46,389 nt of DNA from XYA12-FULL-58-9 sp001798605 (GCA_036736205.1 DAINMX010000024.1:1-46389), one strand, 5' to 3'. Shown: positions 24,803 through 34,232, counted from the first letter of the stretch. The notes: generated by a model not told the origin, from the sequence alone. A program made the numbers and translations.

Positions 24803-26596
24803 CTAGTACTTCTCTTGGTAGAAGCCGTCGAAGATCTCTTTGTATCGTTCGTTGACGACCTTGCGTTTCACCTTGACCGAAGGCGTCAGCTCGCCGGACT
24901 CGATGGTGAAATCATGCTCGAGGATCTTGAACTTCTTGATTGTCTCGTATTTGGCGAGTCCATTGTTAAATTCATCGACTGCCTGTTGGATCGCCTTCTC
25001 CACTTCGGGCTTCTGCGTCATCTCGGCGTAGGAACCATTGCCGAGGGTGTTGCTATCGCAATATGCCTTGAGCGCATCGGGGTCGAGGGTGATCACCGCA
25101 CTGAGAAACTTGCGCTTGTCACCGTGCACGACGACCTGCGAGATCAGCCGGTGTGTCTTCAGCATATTCTCGAGGTTCTGCGGGGCGATGTTCTTGCCAC
25201 CCGCGGTAACGATAATGTCTTTTTTGCGGTCGGTGATCTTCAGGGTGCCGTCGCTGTTGACGGTGCCGATATCGCCAGTGCAGAACCAGCCATCCTTGAA
25301 GACCTCAAGGGTGGCCTCTTTGTTGTTCCAATAGCCGGTCATGACCCCACGACCTTTGATCAATATTTCGCCGTCCTCGGCAATCTTCACCTCGGTTCCG
25401 GGGAATGCGGGGCCGACTGTGCCAATCCGATTTCGACCAGGACGATTGACGAAGGTGGCCGCTGACGTCTCTGTCAGACCGTAGCCTTCGAGCACGGTGA
25501 TGCCGGCATCACGGAAGAAGTAGGCAATCTGCGGTGACAAGGGCGCGCCACCGGAAATGAGGAAACGCAGACGCCCACCCATCAACTCTGCGAGCCCCTT
25601 GCCGACCTTCTTGAACACCAACTTCTTGAGAATACCGAATTTCACACTGTCGGCGAAATCCAACGCTCGACCTTGGGATTCGAGGTCACCGTTTTTCTTC
25701 GACAGCTCGGCGGCCGCAGTGAAGAGCTTGGCTTTCAAACCTCCGGGGGCGGTGCCCTTGTTGACGACGGCGGCATGGAACTTCTCGAACAAACGCGGCA
25801 CGCCAGCCATCAAGGTTGGGCGGGTCTCCGGAAGGTTCTCTTTGATGGTCTCCATCGCCACAGCGAAAGCCATGACGTGGCCGGTGCCGATCCAAGCGAT
25901 CTCGAGGACCTTGGCAAAGGAGTGCGCCAAGGGCAGCCAGAACAACTGGATGTCGTTGGACTGAACGATCTTCATTTCAGCAACCGCCTCTGCCTCATAC
26001 ACCATGCAGTCGTGTGTGAGGACGACGCCCTTGGGTCGGCCGGTTGTGCCCGAGGTGTAGATGATGGTGAGAATAGACTCACCGTTCAACGCCTGGCGGC
26101 ACCCGTCGAGAGTTGCCTGATCATTTTTGGCGAGCTTGAGAAAGTCGTCGTATGAAATCACCCAACCGTCGTCGCTGGAGACAGGTCCAAAAATTTGGAT
26201 GACTTTTTTGACATTGGGCATCCGACCCTTTTCAGTGCGGAACTTTTCCACCTGCTCGGCGTTCTCCGCGAAGACAACAACGCTGCCACTGTTGTCGACG
26301 ATGTACTGGCACTCGTCAGGCAGAAGAGATGTGTAAATCGGGACCGTGACACACCCTGCGCCGAGAATTCCCATGTCGATCATGCACCACTCATAACTGG
26401 TCGTGCAGATGATGTTGACGCGGTCACCCGCCTTGACCCCGAGACCGAGAAGTGAACGAGAGACCCTGTCTGCCTCGTCACCCATGGTCTTCCAGGTGAC
26501 TTCGCGGTATGCGCCATCGCGTTTTACCAACGCGGCAACTTTGGAGGGCGTGCTGTCGACGTTGGTGCGGAATAGGTGAAAGACGGACTGTGCCAT
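24803..26596 (-). CDS. Long-chain acyl-CoA synthetase
   Basis: A 597-residue AMP-forming ligase that joins fatty acids to CoA by way of an acyl-adenylate. The P-loop-like box TIIYTSGTTGRPKGVVLTH is at about residue 180. The GYGLTETSA adenine-binding box and the hinge (WFCTGDIGTVNSDGTLKITDRKKD) follow, with the C-terminal Lys region EKAIQQAVDEFN. This pattern is typical of the FadD15 or AMP-dependent synthetase group. Start at MAQSVFHLF, the family start. It is divergent from the Ser/Thr kinase gene with 210 bases between them. Confidence 0.94.
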   Translation of the reverse strand: MAQSVFHLFRTNVDSTPSKVAALVKRDGAYREVTWKTMGDEADRVSRSLLGLGVKAGDRVNIICTTSYEWCMIDMGILGAGCVTVPIYTSLLPDECQYIVDNSGSVVVFAENAEQVEKFRTEKGRMPNVKKVIQIFGPVSSDDGWVISYDDFLKLAKNDQATLDGCRQALNGESILTIIYTSGTTGRPKGVVLTHDCMVYEAEAVAEMKIVQSNDIQLFWLPLAHSFAKVLEIAWIGTGHVMAFAVAMETIKENLPETRPTLMAGVPRLFEKFHAAVVNKGTAPGGLKAKLFTAAAELSKKNGDLESQGRALDFADSVKFGILKKLVFKKVGKGLAELMGGRLRFLISGGAPLSPQIAYFFRDAGITVLEGYGLTETSAATFVNRPGRNRIGTVGPAFPGTEVKIAEDGEILIKGRGVMTGYWNNKEATLEVFKDGWFCTGDIGTVNSDGTLKITDRKKDIIVTAGGKNIAPQNLENMLKTHRLISQVVVHGDKRKFLSAVITLDPDALKAYCDSNTLGNGSYAEMTQKPEVEKAIQQAVDEFNNGLAKYETIKKFKILEHDFTIESGELTPSVKVKRKVVNERYKEIFDGFYQEKY

Positions 26597-26806
26597 GAGA
26601 ATAACCCCCAGGGAGATGGGCACCGACGCGCGATTGGGTGCACGCGGCTGCCTTTTGGTTGCAGATCTGTAGCCGATGCCTGACGATGGGGCAATGGTTT
26701 TCGTACACCCCAAGGCCCCGACGGGCGCGTTGCATTTATCCGGAAATCCTTCTAATTCTAATCGAGTGAAAATCCTCCCCGGGCTCGATTGAACGTTGGA
26801 GCGACA

Positions 26807-28741
26807 ATGACCGCCGGTCTCGAAGGCTCACGCCTGGGCAAATACGAGGTGCTCGAAGAGCTCGGCCAGGGCGGCATGAGTGTGGTCTATCGCGCCATCG
26901 ACACCCAGCTCAAACGGGATGTGGCCATCAAGGTGATGCACGGTTTTCTCGCCGAGCAACAGGATGCGAGTGAGCGCTTCCATCGCGAGGCCGTCGCCGT
27001 GGCGCGGCTCCAACACCCCCATATCATCAGAATTTTTGATTACTCGGGGGAAGACGCCGAGATCAGCTTCATCGTCACCGAGTTGGTTCGGGGCGAAGCG
27101 CTGGCCGATCTTCTCAAGCGCACGCCGGTGCACCCCCCGGAGTCGGCGGTTCTGCTCACACTCCCCGTGGCACAGGCACTGGCGCATGCCCACGAGAATG
27201 GGGTCATCCACCGCGACCTCAAGCCCGAGAACATCCTGGTGGGATCCGATGGCTCGTTGAAGCTCACGGACTTCGGCATTGCCCGCATGCTTGACTCCCA
27301 CACCATGACCATGACCGGCACCCTGCTCGGGTCACCGGCCTACATGGCCCCCGAGTACGTCGAGGGCTATGCCACAGATGAACGGGCGGACATCTTTTCC
27401 CTTGGAGCGATGCTCTATCAGATCGCCGTGGGCAAGCTGCCCTTTGAGGCACCGACCCCGCACGCACTCCTCAAGAGGATTGCCACCTGTGACTATGTCC
27501 CCCCGGAGCAGGCAAATCCGCAAATCCATGCCGCCCTGGCCCGCATCATCAACCGTTGCTTAGAACGTTTGCCGGAGAAGCGCTATGCCACCGCGGCGTT
27601 GCTTGTCGCCGACCTCGACTCATTCCTCGAACGGGTGGGCATCGACGCAGACGCTGAGCTGCGCCACCTGCTCGTCGACCCCAAGGGCTTTGGCGAGGGT
27701 CTGTGTGGCGCCTTGACGACGCGGTACCTCGACAACGGCAAGCTTGCCCTCGTCAGAAACGACATGCAATCGGCCATCGAGGACTTCGACCGAGTCTTGG
27801 GGCTGGACCCCGACAATCGCGAGGTGCGTCGCATTCTCGATAGACTCGCCCGCCGTCGGCAAACGCGGCGCGTGCTCCGTGATGTCGGCATCGTCGTCAT
27901 GGGAGTGCTGCTGGTCACAGTGGCAGCGGCAAAGGTCGTCGAGGCCGTCAACAATGCAAGGGCGCGCAGCACAGCAAATGCCGTTCCTGCACTCGCCGCT
28001 CCGACCCCACCTCCTATCGTGCCGCAGCCCCGCGATCTAAACGTCGGTTTTGTGCTCACGGGCACCGGCGACCTCTTCGTGGATGATGCCAAGGAGCCGA
28101 TGAAGGAAAATGCCACCGGTCGCTTTGTTCAGAAACTCGAGATCGAACCCGGCCCGCACACAGTTCGTTTTGTCGGAGCCAAGCGCACCGCACTCCATCA
28201 TTTTGTCGTCAACGAGGGCGTGCCCATCGATCCCATTGTCCTCGATGTTTCGGTACCCGAGCCACGTATCGACCCAACACCCAAAGTCAAGACAAAAAAG
28301 CTGCAGTTCAATACCATCCAGTGGGCCAACATCTATGTCGACGACCGGCTGGTGAAGGAGAACGCCATGGGCAAATTCTCCCTGGAGGTCCCCTACGGCC
28401 GACACACGCTGCAATTCACCAACGATTTCTCAAGAACCCGCAGTGACGATATCACTGTGGGAGATGCACCCGTCCAACCCATCATCGTGGATCTTGAGCC
28501 CCTGCCGGCGCGCCTGTTCATACTCGGGGCTCCAGATGACGCTGTGGTGGAGGTTGCGGGCAAGGTGGCACCATTGAATCAGTACAATCGTGATCAGGGA
28601 GTCGAGGTGCCCCTGTCGGAGTCGGGAGCCAGAAAGCATGAAGTGGTCATACGACACAACGTCACCAGAGAAGAAATCCTCAGGCAAACAGTCGAGTTTC
28701 GACCAGGCAAACAACAACGCATAGAGGTCAAGACACCGTAG
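26807..28741 (+). CDS. Ser/Thr protein kinase, membrane-anchored, with PEGA-like repeats
   Basis: A 644-residue kinase. The Hanks-type domain (residues 10-275) has the glycine loop GQGGMSVVYRA (20-30), catalytic Lys42 in AIKVM, HRDLKPEN (135-142), DFG (155-157) and APE (181-183), so it should be active. A short tetratricopeptide-like pair of helices (DMQSAIEDFDRVLGLDPDN) follows at about 320, then one membrane segment (358-378) and an outer part of three similar beta modules (LFVDD…VKEN, YVDDRLVKEN), like PEGA domains. GGAG seven bases before the ATG at 26807 fixes the start. The outer part may sense the envelope. Its FHA neighbours are likely partners. Confidence 0.95.
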   Translation: MTAGLEGSRLGKYEVLEELGQGGMSVVYRAIDTQLKRDVAIKVMHGFLAEQQDASERFHREAVAVARLQHPHIIRIFDYSGEDAEISFIVTELVRGEALADLLKRTPVHPPESAVLLTLPVAQALAHAHENGVIHRDLKPENILVGSDGSLKLTDFGIARMLDSHTMTMTGTLLGSPAYMAPEYVEGYATDERADIFSLGAMLYQIAVGKLPFEAPTPHALLKRIATCDYVPPEQANPQIHAALARIINRCLERLPEKRYATAALLVADLDSFLERVGIDADAELRHLLVDPKGFGEGLCGALTTRYLDNGKLALVRNDMQSAIEDFDRVLGLDPDNREVRRILDRLARRRQTRRVLRDVGIVVMGVLLVTVAAAKVVEAVNNARARSTANAVPALAAPTPPPIVPQPRDLNVGFVLTGTGDLFVDDAKEPMKENATGRFVQKLEIEPGPHTVRFVGAKRTALHHFVVNEGVPIDPIVLDVSVPEPRIDPTPKVKTKKLQFNTIQWANIYVDDRLVKENAMGKFSLEVPYGRHTLQFTNDFSRTRSDDITVGDAPVQPIIVDLEPLPARLFILGAPDDAVVEVAGKVAPLNQYNRDQGVEVPLSESGARKHEVVIRHNVTREEILRQTVEFRPGKQQRIEVKTP

Positions 28742-28851
28742 GCCAAACCCACCGTCACATGCTCTGCGAATCGCCAGATGTGCCGTTAGTTAGGTCGAGG
28801 AGCCGGGAGGAGCTTGCACCCTGGTCCAAGCCCTAGTAACCCTGTGTCACC

Positions 28852-29655
28852 ATGGCATTTTGCCTGCTCATCGCGTTCGGCATTTCGCAGCCCAACCCTG
28901 TTCGGGTTGACGATGCCCTGCGCCGTGCCGAAAACGAGTACCGCTACGGCAACTATGACGCCGCTGTCGAGCAACTGCGCGCCCTCCTCTACCCGATGCA
29001 ACTCGGCACAGATGCACACGTCATCGAGGCCCGCCAGTATCTGGCTCTGTCGTACTACCTCCTCGATCGGCTCGACGAGGTGGGAGAGGAGTTCGCCAAG
29101 CTCCTGCACCTCGATCCCGACTACCAGCTCGATCCCTACACGGTGGCCCCCCCAGTCATTGACATGTTTGAGACCATCCGGCGCAAGCTCAAACCGGACC
29201 TCGACATCATCCGTCAGCTCAAGAGCGACAAGCAGATCCAGACCCCAGTGCAACCGGGATTGCAGCGAGAGATCGAGCGGACCATCACCGAACGCAGTGA
29301 GCTCGCGACCTTCCTGCCCTTCGGCGTCGGCCAGTTTCAAAACGGCCACAACGGTTGGGGCGTGGGTTTTGCCGTTTCCGAATTGCTATTGCTCACGGCC
29401 AACATCGTCGCTTACGTCTACGCAGTCGAGGTTCTGGGCGATGGATATCCCCCGGAGGACCGCTCGTTGGTTCAGGGACTCGCGGTCACCCAGTATGCGA
29501 GCCTCGCCCTGTTCGGCTTGGCATGGAGTCTCGGTGTATTTCATGCTCGATTGCACTTTGTACCGGAGGTCGAAGGGCCGACCACTGTGCGGGAAGTTCC
29601 TCTCATGGAGGAACAGGCACCAGTCTCAGGATTGCTGTTCAAAATTGACCTCTGA
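28852..29655 (+). CDS. TPR-containing membrane protein
   Basis: A 267-residue protein. The short hydrophobic N-terminus may be a signal sequence. Residues 18-100 form TPR-like helices (DALRRAENEYRYGNYDAAVEQLRALL, LALSYYLLDRLDEVGEEFAKLL), followed by a charged stretch, then two membrane segments (SELLLLTANIVAYVYAVEV and SLALFGLAWSLGVFHARL). It is similar in layout to myxobacterial TPR proteins that sit near kinases. The ATG at 28852 is forced by an upstream stop at 28837. No clear Shine-Dalgarno sequence. It stands between the kinase and the sigma-54 activator, so it probably shares their pathway. Confidence 0.8.
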   Translation: MAFCLLIAFGISQPNPVRVDDALRRAENEYRYGNYDAAVEQLRALLYPMQLGTDAHVIEARQYLALSYYLLDRLDEVGEEFAKLLHLDPDYQLDPYTVAPPVIDMFETIRRKLKPDLDIIRQLKSDKQIQTPVQPGLQREIERTITERSELATFLPFGVGQFQNGHNGWGVGFAVSELLLLTANIVAYVYAVEVLGDGYPPEDRSLVQGLAVTQYASLALFGLAWSLGVFHARLHFVPEVEGPTTVREVPLMEEQAPVSGLLFKIDL

Positions 29656-29702
29656 GGCCGCTCTTGCCGCAAGCGGTTCGATGAACTAAAGGTGTGTCCA
29701 CG

Positions 29703-31505
29703 ATGGCCGTTCTCATCTACGCTCACGGGGACACGGAGCAACGCTTCCCCCTTTTTCGTAACATCACTCGCATTGGCTCTGATCCCACCGCAGACATCAG
29801 CCTTGGTTTCGACAACGTCGCAGCGGATCACGCCCACGTGCTTCGCGAAGGCGACGCCTTCGTGCTTGCGTCCCTTGGCCGCGGACGACCCTTGGTCATC
29901 AACGGCAAAAAGGAGAAACGCGCGCGACTGCAAGAAGGCGACACCATTGAGATCGGCGAGGCGACGCTCACCTTTGCGCTGCATGACGACGCCGTGCAAT
30001 GCGAACACAAGCAGCCCGCTGAAGACAAGGCTGTCATCAAAGCCTATCGAGAACTCGTGTCGTTTTCCGAGAAGCTCTTGCACAGCAAGGACCTCGACGG
30101 CCTTCTCGCGACGCTGATGGACACCCTCATCGAGGTGACCCGATCCGACAAGGGGTTTTTGATCCTGTTCGAAGATGGCAACCCTTTGGTGAAGGTGGCC
30201 CGCAACGTCCAAAGGGAAAACATCGACGACGCCATCAAGGAGCTCTCTGACAGCATCATCTCCAAGGTCGTGCGCGAGCAGCAGCCAGTCATCGTTGCCG
30301 ATGCCCAGGGTGACGCCGAGTTCAAGGCAAGCCTGTCGGTGATCAACCTCAAGCTGCAGTCAGTGATGTGCGTTCCGCTCACGGAGGCCGGTGAGCTCCT
30401 CGGGATTATCTATTTGGGTTCCAACAAGATTGTGAACCTGTTCGATCCCGCAATGCTCGAAGCCGTCACGGTGTTCGCGTCCCAGGCGTCCCTGCTCATT
30501 CGTAACGCCATGCTTCTCAACACCCTGCGCGCCGACAACGAAGCGTTGCGCCAGGCCGTCGACAGCAAACACTTTGGCGATATCATCGGTGCCTCTGAGC
30601 ACATGCAAGAGGTGTTTCGCAAGATCCGCAAGGTAGCACCCACCGGCGTCTCCGTCCTTATCACCGGCGAGACGGGTACCGGCAAAGAGCTCATCGCTCA
30701 AGAGATTCACCGGCGCTCCGATCGCGCCGACCAACCCTTCGTCGTCGTCAACTGCGGTGCCATTCCCGAAAACCTGCTCGAAAGCGAGTTGTTTGGTCAC
30801 GTTCGCGGGGCATTCACCGGTGCCGTGGTCACCCGCGAGGGGCGCTTCCAGTGTGCCCACAAGGGAACCTTGTTTCTCGACGAAATCGGTGAGATGCCGG
30901 CGAGCCTGCAGGTCAAGCTCTTGCGGGCGCTGCAGGAAAAGGTCGTGACCAAGGTCGGTGGCACAAAGCCAGAGTCCGTCGACATCCGTGTCGTGGCTGC
31001 GACCAACAAAAACCTCGACGAGGAGATGAAAAAGGGAACCTTCCGAGAAGACCTCTACTATCGTCTCAACGTCGTCACCATCCACCTGCCGCCCCTGCGT
31101 GACCGCGGTGAGGACTTGATGCTCATTGGTCGCTATCTCCTCAAGCGCCACGGCGAGGAATACAACAGCAAGGTCAAGGGTTTCTCGCCGCAGTGTGTCA
31201 TGCTGATGAAGAAGTATGACTGGCCTGGCAACATTCGCCAGCTGGAAAACCGCATCAAGAAGGCTATCATCATGGCGGATCGGGTGCAGCTCGCCCCAGA
31301 GGATGTCGAGCTCTCCGACGCCGACCTCAAACCGGTGGTCCCCCTCAATCAAGCCAAGGAGGACTTCCAGCGCCGCTACATCAATGAGGTCCTCGCCCGC
31401 AACAATGGCAACCGTACCAAGACTGCTCAGGATCTTGGTGTCGATCCGCGTACCATCTTTCGCCATCTGGAGCGGGAGGACGGGGAAGACGGCGCCCAAG
31501 GGTAA
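29703..31505 (+). CDS. FHA-GAF-sigma-54 activator (enhancer-binding protein)
   Basis: A 600-residue transcription activator. Residues 1-95 are an FHA domain (RIGSDPTADI at 23-32), which binds phosphothreonine. Residues 125-275 form a GAF sensor domain. The AAA+ domain (290-525) has Walker A GETGTGKE (322-329), the sigma-54 contact loop GAFTGA (369-374) and Walker B LFLDE (390-394). A Fis-type helix-turn-helix (NNGNRTKTAQDLGVDPRTIF) ends the protein. It should melt sigma-54 promoters when its FHA or GAF part is engaged. An exact -24/-12 promoter lies 100 bases downstream. I chose ATG 29703; a GTG at 29694 is possible. Confidence 0.95.
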   Translation: MAVLIYAHGDTEQRFPLFRNITRIGSDPTADISLGFDNVAADHAHVLREGDAFVLASLGRGRPLVINGKKEKRARLQEGDTIEIGEATLTFALHDDAVQCEHKQPAEDKAVIKAYRELVSFSEKLLHSKDLDGLLATLMDTLIEVTRSDKGFLILFEDGNPLVKVARNVQRENIDDAIKELSDSIISKVVREQQPVIVADAQGDAEFKASLSVINLKLQSVMCVPLTEAGELLGIIYLGSNKIVNLFDPAMLEAVTVFASQASLLIRNAMLLNTLRADNEALRQAVDSKHFGDIIGASEHMQEVFRKIRKVAPTGVSVLITGETGTGKELIAQEIHRRSDRADQPFVVVNCGAIPENLLESELFGHVRGAFTGAVVTREGRFQCAHKGTLFLDEIGEMPASLQVKLLRALQEKVVTKVGGTKPESVDIRVVAATNKNLDEEMKKGTFREDLYYRLNVVTIHLPPLRDRGEDLMLIGRYLLKRHGEEYNSKVKGFSPQCVMLMKKYDWPGNIRQLENRIKKAIIMADRVQLAPEDVELSDADLKPVVPLNQAKEDFQRRYINEVLARNNGNRTKTAQDLGVDPRTIFRHLEREDGEDGAQG

Positions 31506-31605
31506 TTCTTGCACACGACAAATCTGTCGCGGTTGTCGCCAAGGGGCCTCGACGGGACATGGGGTAACTCCTTAAAATAACAGCGATGTCATTCCGACGG
31601 CAAAA

Positions 31606-31621
31606 TGGCACCCAACTTGCT
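31606..31621 (+). promoter_or_regulatory. Sigma-54 (-24/-12) promoter
   Basis: TGGCAC, five bases, TTGCT (31606-31621) matches the sigma-54 consensus TGGCAC-N5-TTGCW fully. It lies 100 bases after the stop of the sigma-54 activator and 15 bases before the ATG at 31637. Transcription would begin near 31632, giving a very short leader. This spacing also argues that the upstream ATG at 31586 is not the used start. Confidence 0.6.
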
Positions 31622-31636
31622 GTGTCAGCACGCAGG

Positions 31637-32176
31637 ATGGCGAGTCGTGCATGTTTGCTGCTGTTGATGGGCGGTTGCATCATGCCCCCCGCCATTGACG
31701 AGGGTGTAACTTTGTCGAATCAAGCGCCACGGATTTTGCCTGAGAGCCTCACTCCAGATCCGGCGAATTTGCCCAAGACTATCAGCGTGGTTTGCGAACC
31801 AGGCTACATGTTTCTAGCCAGAGTTCGCGATCCCGATCCCCTCGACACGATCTACTGGCGGACCTTCGTCGACTACAGCCAGATGAGCCTCGCCGAGAAA
31901 CTCGGCAGCAGGATTGATGAAGAGCTGCCCTCGACGCCGCCGAATCCTGAGGTTTCGCGGCTTGTCACCTTCCCGGTTTTTGGCTCCGATTTTGGTGGTG
32001 ATTTTTCTGTGCCCCATGTCCTCGATTTGTTGGTTAGTGATCGTCCGTTTACCAACGACGAGCAAGATCCCGTCGGCCGTAAGGTCGAAGAGGACGGACT
32101 GACCGATATCTACACCTGGGCCATAAAGCTTATCCCAACCAGTGATGAGAACTGCCTAGCCGGGGGTGGTGGATGA
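31637..32176 (+). CDS. Lipoprotein, first gene of the sigma-54 operon
   Basis: About 179 residues with the lipoprotein signal MASRACLLLLMGGC (lipobox LMGGC, Cys14). The mature part has a beta-rich VCEPGYMFLARVRDPDPLD segment and no family I recognise. An ATG at 31586 would add 17 codons of non-signal sequence upstream of the sigma-54 promoter, so 31637 is preferred. Its stop overlaps the next start as ATGA. It probably makes an outer-membrane or periplasmic pair with the second lipoprotein. Confidence 0.75.
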   Translation: MASRACLLLLMGGCIMPPAIDEGVTLSNQAPRILPESLTPDPANLPKTISVVCEPGYMFLARVRDPDPLDTIYWRTFVDYSQMSLAEKLGSRIDEELPSTPPNPEVSRLVTFPVFGSDFGGDFSVPHVLDLLVSDRPFTNDEQDPVGRKVEEDGLTDIYTWAIKLIPTSDENCLAGGGG

Positions 32177-33753
32177 TTTTCCGATCTGTCGCCACATTTT
32201 TGGCCATTGCGTTGTTGTCCGCTTGCGAACAATCGGACGGCGCAGGCATCGACTGTTTCTCCATCGACGACTGCAAGAACGAGCAGACCTGCTTTTTCGG
32301 GCGCTGTGTTGATGTGGGATACGCCCTGACCTCTGTCTACGGCGAGCTCACCCCACCCAACGACTCGCCGTGGCTCGAACAGCAAGCAGGCCCCATCAAT
32401 CTCGAAGATGGCCGGCAGGATATCGTCCTAGAGGACTCAGTCCGTTTCAGCGGCGAGTTCGGTCCCGACGCTGGCGCAGTCCAGAGCTACAGCGGTGAGT
32501 TATTGATCCACTCCACCTACGGTAAGATTCCGGGTCGGGATCTGGTGCGCCACGTTAACGTGAGCGAACAGGGTTTTGAGATGAATGTCCTGCGCGGCAT
32601 TTACACCATGACCTTCCAGCCCAGCGAAACCCGCCGGCCACCCAAGTCGTTTGCCAAGGAGATCATCAAGAGCGCCCCTCCGCAGAATTTCAGTTATCCC
32701 GCCGACAACGAGCTTCAATGGGTGTCAGGACGGCTCTTGGCGAAGCCGCTGTCGGAATGGAAGATGCCAGATGCGACAATTTACGGCACCGCAGCCAATC
32801 CCAATCCGGATCTGGGACCGTTGCGCTCAACCCTTACGCAAACGAACGCCGATGGCATCTTTGAGATCGCGTTTCTGCCAGAGGCCACCAACTTCTTCAC
32901 CATCCATGTCGGTCCGAGCACCAGCGATTTCTTCGTGCCTGAAACGGAGTTCCCCGACCGAACCATTGTTGAAGAGCCCAACAGCGTCGGCGATCTGGTC
33001 TTGGGGATAGACGGTCTAACGCAGGTCACCGCAGTGGTCGAAGACCAGAGCGGTGCAAGTATCGTTGGTGCCAACATTCGGTTTGATGGCTATTCGGTGG
33101 GCGACGCCGGAGGCCAGTTTGTCACCAACGCTGCAAGCGACGGCGATGGCCGGGTGAGCACCGAGGTTCTCCCAGGGGATTACCTCATCACCGTCGCACC
33201 GCAGAAGGCTCAGCGCTACGGACTCATCAGCAAAGTTGCACGGTTCGATGGCGTCCAAACCGTTCGCATAACAGTGCCTGACAAAGTCTGGGTGGGCGGG
33301 TGCGTCACCAGTCGCGCCGGTGCCCGTGTCACCAAAGCCGAGGTGGTCTTCACCCGACGCAACTCCCCAGTGCCCAGACGCTTCGAGACCACGACCAACT
33401 CCGACGGGTGCTACAGCGTCGCCGTGGATCCCGGCTACGTTGACGAAGATGAGTTGGAGCCCGCGGAATACGAGTTGGTGATAAAACCCGATGTCGAAAG
33501 TGGCCTCCCCTTCTTCCGCAAATTGATGCTGGTTCGGGACACGACCATGAGCAGAGAGGACGTCGAACTGTATGAGCCTGCCATTGTTTATGGTATGGTC
33601 CGAGATCCAATGGGAATGCCGCTCGGCAACGTCATCATTGCCTTCTACTCTTTGGAGCTGGACCCGAACGAGCCTCTGCTCGTAGGAGTCTCACAAACCC
33701 TCGATGGCACGCGTGCGGGTGAATTTGTGTTGCCAGTGCCCTTGTTGAAATAG
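32173..33753 (+). CDS. Cys-rich lipoprotein with carboxypeptidase-regulatory-like repeats
   Basis: A 526-residue lipoprotein: signal MIFRSVATFLAIALLSAC (Cys18), then a four-Cys module (DCFSIDDCKNEQTCFFGRC) of the kind found in many myxobacterial surface proteins. A beta-rich part follows, then at least two carboxypeptidase-regulatory-like or Ig-like modules (VTAVVEDQSGASIVGANIRF, VTSRAGARVTKAEVVFTRR). The first contains the usual DGDGRVSTEVLPGDYLITV turn. A third module may start at YGMVRDPMGMPLGN. It is the second gene of the sigma-54 operon; its start overlaps the previous stop. Confidence 0.9.
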   Translation: MIFRSVATFLAIALLSACEQSDGAGIDCFSIDDCKNEQTCFFGRCVDVGYALTSVYGELTPPNDSPWLEQQAGPINLEDGRQDIVLEDSVRFSGEFGPDAGAVQSYSGELLIHSTYGKIPGRDLVRHVNVSEQGFEMNVLRGIYTMTFQPSETRRPPKSFAKEIIKSAPPQNFSYPADNELQWVSGRLLAKPLSEWKMPDATIYGTAANPNPDLGPLRSTLTQTNADGIFEIAFLPEATNFFTIHVGPSTSDFFVPETEFPDRTIVEEPNSVGDLVLGIDGLTQVTAVVEDQSGASIVGANIRFDGYSVGDAGGQFVTNAASDGDGRVSTEVLPGDYLITVAPQKAQRYGLISKVARFDGVQTVRITVPDKVWVGGCVTSRAGARVTKAEVVFTRRNSPVPRRFETTTNSDGCYSVAVDPGYVDEDELEPAEYELVIKPDVESGLPFFRKLMLVRDTTMSREDVELYEPAIVYGMVRDPMGMPLGNVIIAFYSLELDPNEPLLVGVSQTLDGTRAGEFVLPVPLLK

Positions 33754-33755
33754 CC

Positions 33756-34232
33756 GTGACCGAACGCAAGAAGAGCATCCTAGGACGCGTCATTGTCATC
33801 ACCCTGTTTGCCACGGTGGTGGTCTATTTTGCCACCGCCATTCTGGGCAGCGTCTTTTCCCATCTCTACGGCAAACCCCCGCCCCAAGGTCAGGCCACAG
33901 TCATGGGCACCCAAGAGCGGACCTGGTGCATACGTCGGCTCGTGGGTCTGCGCGATGAGCTCGAAGGGCAGGTGACCCTCGAGCTGCATCACCCCAAACG
34001 GGAAGGCGACCCCTTCTCCCGTTGGCAGTTATGGAACGAGGGTTGGCGAGACAAGTTGGGCACTGCAGAAACGAGGTGCGTCGGGTTTGGCACTAGCAAC
34101 CTCGATCGGGCTTATGAGAGGCTGACTGACCTGCATGCCGGCTACGAAGCAGCCATCACCACGATGATCCGCACCCGCACCCAAGTCGGCGTAAGCTTGC
34201 AAGAATCTCTGCAGCAATTGAAAAACGACTAA
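33756..34232 (+). CDS. Membrane-anchored hypothetical protein
   Basis: A 158-residue protein with one membrane segment near the N-terminus (VIVITLFATVVVYFATAILG) and an outer part that looks helical (GLRDELEGQVTLELHH, YERLTDLHAGYEAAITTMIRTRTQ). It uses a GTG start only two bases after the upstream stop, so it is the third gene of the operon. The function is unknown; the shape suggests an inner-membrane partner of the two lipoproteins. Its end overlaps that of the gamma-carbonic anhydrase gene by four bases, tail to tail. Confidence 0.8.
   Translation: MTERKKSILGRVIVITLFATVVVYFATAILGSVFSHLYGKPPPQGQATVMGTQERTWCIRRLVGLRDELEGQVTLELHHPKREGDPFSRWQLWNEGWRDKLGTAETRCVGFGTSNLDRAYERLTDLHAGYEAAITTMIRTRTQVGVSLQESLQQLKND

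Noticed and set aside
26597..26806. Promoter in the divergent space between acyl-CoA synthetase and kinase
   Set aside because: TTGCAT with a TAATTC box at 17 bases was seen on the plus strand, but the second box is poor and AT-rich repeats (TTCTAAT) make chance likely.
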